Of a stretch of 43,741 bases of DNA, positions 39,990 through 43,741 are shown in pieces. Every line of letters starts with the position of its first letter. Positions within the stretch are counted from its first letter, which is position 1. The notes below the pieces were generated by a model. That model was not told the DNA's origin. It worked only from the letters and a program-made list of their open reading frames with translations, and searched no databases. Source of the stretch: CAYGZL01 sp964354345 (GTDB taxonomy: Bacteria; Chloroflexota; Anaerolineae; Anaerolineales; UBA4823). The position numbers and the translations under genes were made by a program. The stretch spans positions 1 to 43,741 of the forward strand of contig CAYGZL010000073.1 in the NCBI GenBank assembly GCA_964354345.1, written 5' to 3'.

Positions 39990-41684
39990 AGCTTCCAGAA
40001 TGAAGTGAAGGATCCCGTCTTTGTTCAGCGATACTGCTTCTGTCGGCGTTGCCCTCGCCGTGGTGGGCAAAGGCGTTTGGGTTGAGCTGGTCGGCAGCGG
40101 TGTGGGGAGTTGCATATATCGGCTGGCAGAAGGATCGAGATGTAGATCCGCGGCTGTCTCATCCAGCAATTGCACTAACTGCGGCACCTGGTCAATTGTA
40201 AAGTAAGAGCGGAAAAGTTGCGTGGCAGCGTCGCTCACTGCCCAGCGCACCAGCCCCCAGGAGGCATAGGATGGTTCTGCGTGCGCTTGAGGGAGCAAAG
40301 CTGCAGCCGCGCGCCACTGCGCTGCGATCTGGTTATCTGCCAGAAGGTAATTCAATGCAGCCGCGCGCACCGGCAACCCACCGGTAGCGGAAGTCAGTGC
40401 TGCCAGGTTTTGCCCTCCGCTAAACCAGCGCAGGAACAGCCAGCTCGCCCATTGGCGCTCCTCAGTCGAGTGAAGGATGGCCAGGGCTGGTCCATAGATC
40501 GGTAAGGAAACCGCGCCTCCACTCAATGGGTAAGAAATGATGGTCCATTCATCCCGGTTATTCGCCTGCTGAAATGCCTGGTTCATGTATGGGATATCCG
40601 CCACGCTGCTGGTAATGAACAACGCCTTCCGTGTGGCGAACTCAGCCAGGGGCGGCTGATTCTCCGAAAGCCAGGCGCAGCCGCGGTCGTACAAACTGCG
40701 CAGGGAAGTGAAGGCGGCCCGTGTCGCGCTCGTGTCGAAGATGTACGGGCTTCCCACTGTGCCGGCGCCGGTGTTTTGTCGCACGACCTGGCCGCCAAAA
40801 GCATAAATCCAACCCAACACCGCTGCGGGCTGGGTCGAGACAACCCACCCCCCTGTCTGGTCGTTATCCGGATCCTCATCGCTACGGTTGGCGCGCGTCG
40901 CCGCGCAGGCCTGTAATTGAAACTGCTCCGACGTGACAGGCGGTGCAGCAAAATCCAGCTCGTTTGCCCAGGTCTGGTTATAAAACAGCACCTGAGCCGA
41001 AGATTGCACTGGAATGCCCAGACGCCTGCCATGTACAACGAACGGCGCCCAAAGAGCCGGGTAGAAATCTGCCTGCTCGTCAACCGTCAATCCCCAAGCA
41101 GCATCTGCCAGGTATGGGGTTTGATCAACGAGCCACCCGCGGGGCTCCCACGCCAGAAGTTGGTGTGGATAGGCAACCAGGAGATCCGGGGCATCATTGA
41201 TCCCTCTATCCGTCCCAACCAGCGCTTCCACTCCCGCATAAAGCTCATCCCAGGTGGGCTGGTTCACAATCTCCACCTGGATGCCCCAGATATTCTCCTG
41301 GTTGAACTTTTCCACCAGCCGCTCAACTGCCTGGCGCGCTGGTCCAAGCCAGGCATGCCAGAAGCGCACCGTGAGACCGCGCAGTCGACTCATATCGAAG
41401 GGTGGTAGCGATATCGGTTGGGGGGTCAGTGTCGGGATGATTGTCTCGCCGATGGCAGGCAATTGAGGTGGAGCTGTTGCCGAGGCTGATAGTAGAGTAC
41501 CAAGTGGATTTACTATTCCACCCGGTGTGCGGTTGGTCGTAACTGTCGCTGTTGGAATGGGCGCCGGTTGAGTGCATGCGACCAGCACCGCCAGCAGGAG
41601 CATCCAGGACAGGCAGGCAAACGCTGTCCAACCTGACCCGCCCCGCCGGCGTACTTTATGAGTGCATCTGGCTTCACCCATCAT
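39963..41684 (-). CDS. Extracellular solute-binding lipoprotein (ABC importer family 1-like)
   Basis: A basic N-terminus, hydrophobic segment and lipobox (LAVLVAC, Cys near residue 37) mark an exported lipoprotein. A Thr/Pro-rich linker follows. The mature part (from about 100) has solute-binding-protein family 1 features: GLTVRFWHAW, LVEKFNQE, PDLLVAYPHQL, SSAQVLFYNQTW and AIYGPALAILHST-type regions. It would capture a sugar or oligosaccharide for an ABC importer, but no permease genes are adjacent. The last eight residues and the TAG stop lie in the palindromic repeat 39953-39989, so the original C-terminus may be changed. ATG 41684 or 41681 may start it. Confidence 0.88.
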   Translation of the reverse strand: MMGEARCTHKVRRRGGSGWTAFACLSWMLLLAVLVACTQPAPIPTATVTTNRTPGGIVNPLGTLLSASATAPPQLPAIGETIIPTLTPQPISLPPFDMSRLRGLTVRFWHAWLGPARQAVERLVEKFNQENIWGIQVEIVNQPTWDELYAGVEALVGTDRGINDAPDLLVAYPHQLLAWEPRGWLVDQTPYLADAAWGLTVDEQADFYPALWAPFVVHGRRLGIPVQSSAQVLFYNQTWANELDFAAPPVTSEQFQLQACAATRANRSDEDPDNDQTGGWVVSTQPAAVLGWIYAFGGQVVRQNTGAGTVGSPYIFDTSATRAAFTSLRSLYDRGCAWLSENQPPLAEFATRKALFITSSVADIPYMNQAFQQANNRDEWTIISYPLSGGAVSLPIYGPALAILHSTEERQWASWLFLRWFSGGQNLAALTSATGGLPVRAAALNYLLADNQIAAQWRAAAALLPQAHAEPSYASWGLVRWAVSDAATQLFRSYFTIDQVPQLVQLLDETAADLHLDPSASRYMQLPTPLPTSSTQTPLPTTARATPTEAVSLNKDGILHFILEAVAVFLPQR

Positions 41685-41726
41685 GCCCTATAGTTTATCA
41701 TTGGCGCACGGCGCGTGAGGATTTGA

Positions 41727-42130
41727 TTTATAATCCAGGGCAATCCACTGTGGCTGATCCTGACATTCGACCACGGCCAGATCCACACCCGTCCAAACGC
41801 CTGGTACGAGTTGATCCGCCATCCCGACCTGGCGCGCCGCCTGCGCCTGAACCTCGACGAGTTCACCCCCGCAGAGCGGGCAGAACTCGCCGGTTATGTA
41901 GCCACCAGTGGGATGGTCAAAATGCAGCTAAACCTGAAGAACCTGGAATTTCACGTATGGCGACCCTGATAGCCTGGTCGCGGCGCACTTCTCGCTTGAA
42001 ACCATGATGGCCGGCAAGATGATCGCCTGCCTGGAGCGCAACTTTGAAAAGGGGTGCAGCGGCGTACAAATCAAGGGGCACGATTTCTATGACCTGCTGT
42101 AGTTCATGCAGCAGCGCATCCATCTACCGG
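41727..42130 (+). pseudogene. Decayed gene; 3' half resembles an AbiEii/AbiGii nucleotidyltransferase toxin
   Basis: One frame (41727-41969) encodes protein-like sequence with WYELIRHPDLARRLRLNL and NLKNLEFHVW, then stops. A +1 frame continues as GDPDSLVAAHFSLETMMAGK and ERNFEKG, ending KGHDFYDLL before an in-frame TAG (42100-42102) and FMQQRIHLP. The second part resembles the C-terminal SLETLxAxK ... KGRDFYDLxWL pattern of AbiEii-type toxins of abortive-infection systems. The first part is not recognised by itself. A frameshift near 41958 and the stop show decay; a palindromic repeat follows directly. No antitoxin partner is seen. Confidence 0.5.
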
Positions 42131-42133
42131 TAG

Positions 42134-42155
42134 GGGTCGACCTGTGTGTCGACCC
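42134..42155. repeat. Palindromic repeat GGGTCGAC/GTCGACCC
   Basis: An 8-bp perfect inverted repeat with a six-base loop lies just beyond the decayed AbiEii-like gene, within the sequence where that frame would have continued. It resembles the short GC-rich hairpin repeats scattered in many bacterial genomes. The following stretch 42156-42391 shows no gene and no clear promoter. Confidence 0.5.
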
Positions 42156-42391
42156 GGGTGTATAGGGAGTGAAGGAGATAGAAGGAAATGACATTGATTG
42201 AGTTGTATTGCGTTGAAAATTGGGGTATTATCTTAGCAAAATACGACCTGCTCCAAAACAATTGCTGAGGCAAACATCCGCAAGTCCTAAGGAAGTCGGC
42301 GATTCTTCGTCGTATAGCTCATAGTACACGGGTCTCACAAAAATCCAGTAAATTATTCACAATATGATGATCTGAAAATTGAAGGTAAAAT

Positions 42392-43741
42392 TTGGCAAAC
42401 GATCATTTCGACCTCTCCACTCTCGAATCCTGGCTGTGGGAAGCCGCCTGCAAAATCCGCGGTCCCATAGACGCGCCTAAATACAAGGACTACATCCTGC
42501 CGCTGATCTTCCTCAAGCGTCTGTCTAACGTATTTGACGACGAAGTAACAGGTTTGGGCGAGCAGTTTGGCGACCCAGGTGTGGCCAAAGAACTGGTTGA
42601 AGCTGACCACAGTCTGGTGCGCTTCTACATCCCGCCCAAATCGCGCTGGCCGAATCTTGCCCAGTTATCCACGGTTGGATTGGGCGAAGCCATAACCGAC
42701 GCGGTGCGAGCTGTCTCTCGAGAAAATCCCAGGTTGTCGGGCGTGATTGATGTGACCGACTTCAACGCCACCGCAGCCGGGCAGCGTATCATCAGTGATG
42801 AACACCTGCACGAACTGGTGCAAGTTCTCAACCAGCACCGTCTGGGCTTGCGAGATGTAGAGCCAGATATTCTTGGACGCGCCTACGAATACCTGCTCAG
42901 GAAGTTTGCGGAAGGCCAGGGTCAAAGCGCCGGCGAGTTCTATACCCCGCGTATGGTCGGCGTTTTGATGGCCAGGCTGCTGTCTCCAGAACCGGGCATG
43001 ACGGTTTATGATCCCGCCTGCGGCTCAGGCGGTCTGCTCATCAAGTGCCACCTGGAGCTGGTCGAAAGGTATGGGGAAGAGCCACCCTCGCCCCCAACCC
43101 CTCTCCCTGCAAGGGAGAGGGGGGAGGGGGTGAGGGTGAGACGATTGCCCTCCACCATCGCGCCGCTCCAGGTATTCGGTCAGGAAATCAATCCGACCAC
43201 CTTCGCCATGGGGCGCATGAATGCCTTCATCCATGATATCGAAGCCGAGATAGCTCTGGGCGATACCATGCGCAGCCCACGCTTTTTGCAGGAAGATTGC
43301 AGCCTGCGCCGTTTCGACCTGGTGACCGCCAATCCGATGTGGAATCAAAACTTCCCTATCACGATGTACGAGAACGACCCCTTTGAGCGCTTCAGCCGCG
43401 GCGTCCCACCCTCCTCCAGCGCTGACTGGGGCTGGGTGCAGCATATGCTTGCTTCACTCAGTCCGAACGGGCGCATGGCGGTGGTGCTGGACACCGGCTC
43501 GGTCTCGCGCGGCAGCAGCAACCAGGGTTCCAACCGCGAGCGTGACATCCGCAGGCTGTTCGTCGAGGGCGACCTGGTGGAAGCGGTAATCCTGCTGCCC
43601 GAAAACCTGTTCTACAACACCACCGCCCCTGGTATTATCATGCTGCTGAACAAGTCAAAGCCACATCCTGGCGAAATCCTGCTGGTCAATGCCAGCCAGT
43701 TATTCGTCAAGGGTCGTCCCAAGAACGAGTTGACCGATGAG
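42392..43741 (+). CDS. hsdM: Type I restriction-modification DNA methyltransferase (HsdM-like), 5' part
   Basis: 450 codons are present and the frame runs off the window. The N-terminal helical domain (LESWLWEAACKIRG, DYILPLIFLKRLS) is that of HsdM. SAM motif I is DPACGSGG (near 207) and the catalytic motif is ANPMW (near 314), a variant of NPPF. GRAYEYLLRKFAEGQGQSAGEFYTPR is typical of N6-adenine methyltransferases. The start is TTG, six bases after AAGG, fixed by a stop directly upstream. Residues about 230-255 come from a palindromic repeat inserted in frame before the conserved FGQEINPTTFAMGRMN. The specificity and restriction subunits would be outside the window. Confidence 0.92.
   Translation, partial: MANDHFDLSTLESWLWEAACKIRGPIDAPKYKDYILPLIFLKRLSNVFDDEVTGLGEQFGDPGVAKELVEADHSLVRFYIPPKSRWPNLAQLSTVGLGEAITDAVRAVSRENPRLSGVIDVTDFNATAAGQRIISDEHLHELVQVLNQHRLGLRDVEPDILGRAYEYLLRKFAEGQGQSAGEFYTPRMVGVLMARLLSPEPGMTVYDPACGSGGLLIKCHLELVERYGEEPPSPPTPLPARERGEGVRVRRLPSTIAPLQVFGQEINPTTFAMGRMNAFIHDIEAEIALGDTMRSPRFLQEDCSLRRFDLVTANPMWNQNFPITMYENDPFERFSRGVPPSSSADWGWVQHMLASLSPNGRMAVVLDTGSVSRGSSNQGSNRERDIRRLFVEGDLVEAVILLPENLFYNTTAPGIIMLLNKSKPHPGEILLVNASQLFVKGRPKNELTDE
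43085..43136. repeat. GC-rich palindromic element inserted inside hsdM
   Basis: CCCCTCTCCCT (43098-43108) and AGGGAGAGGGG (43112-43122) pair perfectly around a three-base loop, and the outer arms CCCTCGCCCCC and GGGGGTGAGGG extend the palindrome with one mismatch. It resembles dispersed CCCTC-type intergenic repeats. Here it is inside a reading frame and is translated (PPSPPTPLPARERGEGVRVR). Confidence 0.8.

Noticed and set aside
41552..42007. A 151-codon plus-strand frame spanning the lipoprotein start
   Set aside because: It is mostly antisense to the lipoprotein's signal region, and the decayed gene reads in other frames.
42156..42391. Promoter search upstream of hsdM
   Set aside because: A TATGAT at 42363-42368 exists, but no acceptable -35 lies at the right distance, so no promoter is called.
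43025..43444. A 139-codon minus-strand frame within hsdM
   Set aside because: It is the antisense shadow of a conserved methyltransferase domain; its Pro/Arg-rich part is just the palindromic repeat.

Overview
The window looks like a chromosomal segment of an uncultured member of the Chloroflexota (Anaerolineae-like), at about 55% GC. This is inferred from the gene content: a heliorhodopsin, a serine/threonine/proline-rich solute-binding lipoprotein with a lipobox, a bactofilin, paired M16 peptidases, ETF with a long acyl-CoA dehydrogenase, and ordinary housekeeping genes. No 16S gene is present, so the assignment stays an inference. Several promoters have a TATAAT box so close to the start codon that the mRNAs would be leaderless.

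Layout. 1-2.5 kb: two different PIN-domain toxin-antitoxin operons (the first cut by the window edge) flank a DUF362 iron-sulfur protein. 2.6-4.5 kb: typA/bipA. 4.5-11.6 kb, minus strand: an operon of an ABC-F ATPase, a heterodimeric ABC exporter and probably a GNAT acetyltransferase. It is preceded by a consensus-like promoter, a 30-codon leader ORF, an antiterminator and an intrinsic terminator. This has the layout of a ribosome-mediated (antibiotic-sensing) attenuator and is the most interesting element in the window. 11.6-15.8 kb: a flippase fused to an extracytoplasmic N-terminal domain, divergent from a Gfo/Idh/MocA oxidoreductase, then a beta-helix gene remnant and a perfect 17-bp hairpin. 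16.0-18.8 kb, minus: heliorhodopsin, MFS transporter and alpha/beta hydrolase in one apparent operon. 19.1-19.5 kb, minus: tRNA-Phe, tRNA-Gly and tRNA-Cys with their own promoter and terminator.

19.6-25.5 kb: a jelly-roll protein, an MBL-fold protein, a small unknown, mutY, an M19 dipeptidase, a small membrane protein and an NADPH-ferredoxin reductase-like flavoprotein. 25.7-30.8 kb: an M16 peptidase pair, acpS, DedA and a membrane-anchored HExxH protein. 30.9-34.6 kb: a sugar-nucleotide epimerase, purA and convergent purB, whose 3' ends overlap. 34.9-39.9 kb, plus: etfB, etfA, acyl-CoA dehydrogenase, fabI and bactofilin, a lipid-centred run. 40.0-41.7 kb, minus: an extracellular solute-binding lipoprotein ending inside a palindromic repeat.

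41.7-43.7 kb: a decayed gene with an AbiEii-like 3' half, a second palindromic repeat, and the 5' part of a type I restriction-modification methyltransferase. The methyltransferase carries an in-frame palindromic repeat insertion in its catalytic domain and runs off the window. This end looks like the edge of a defence or accessory region.
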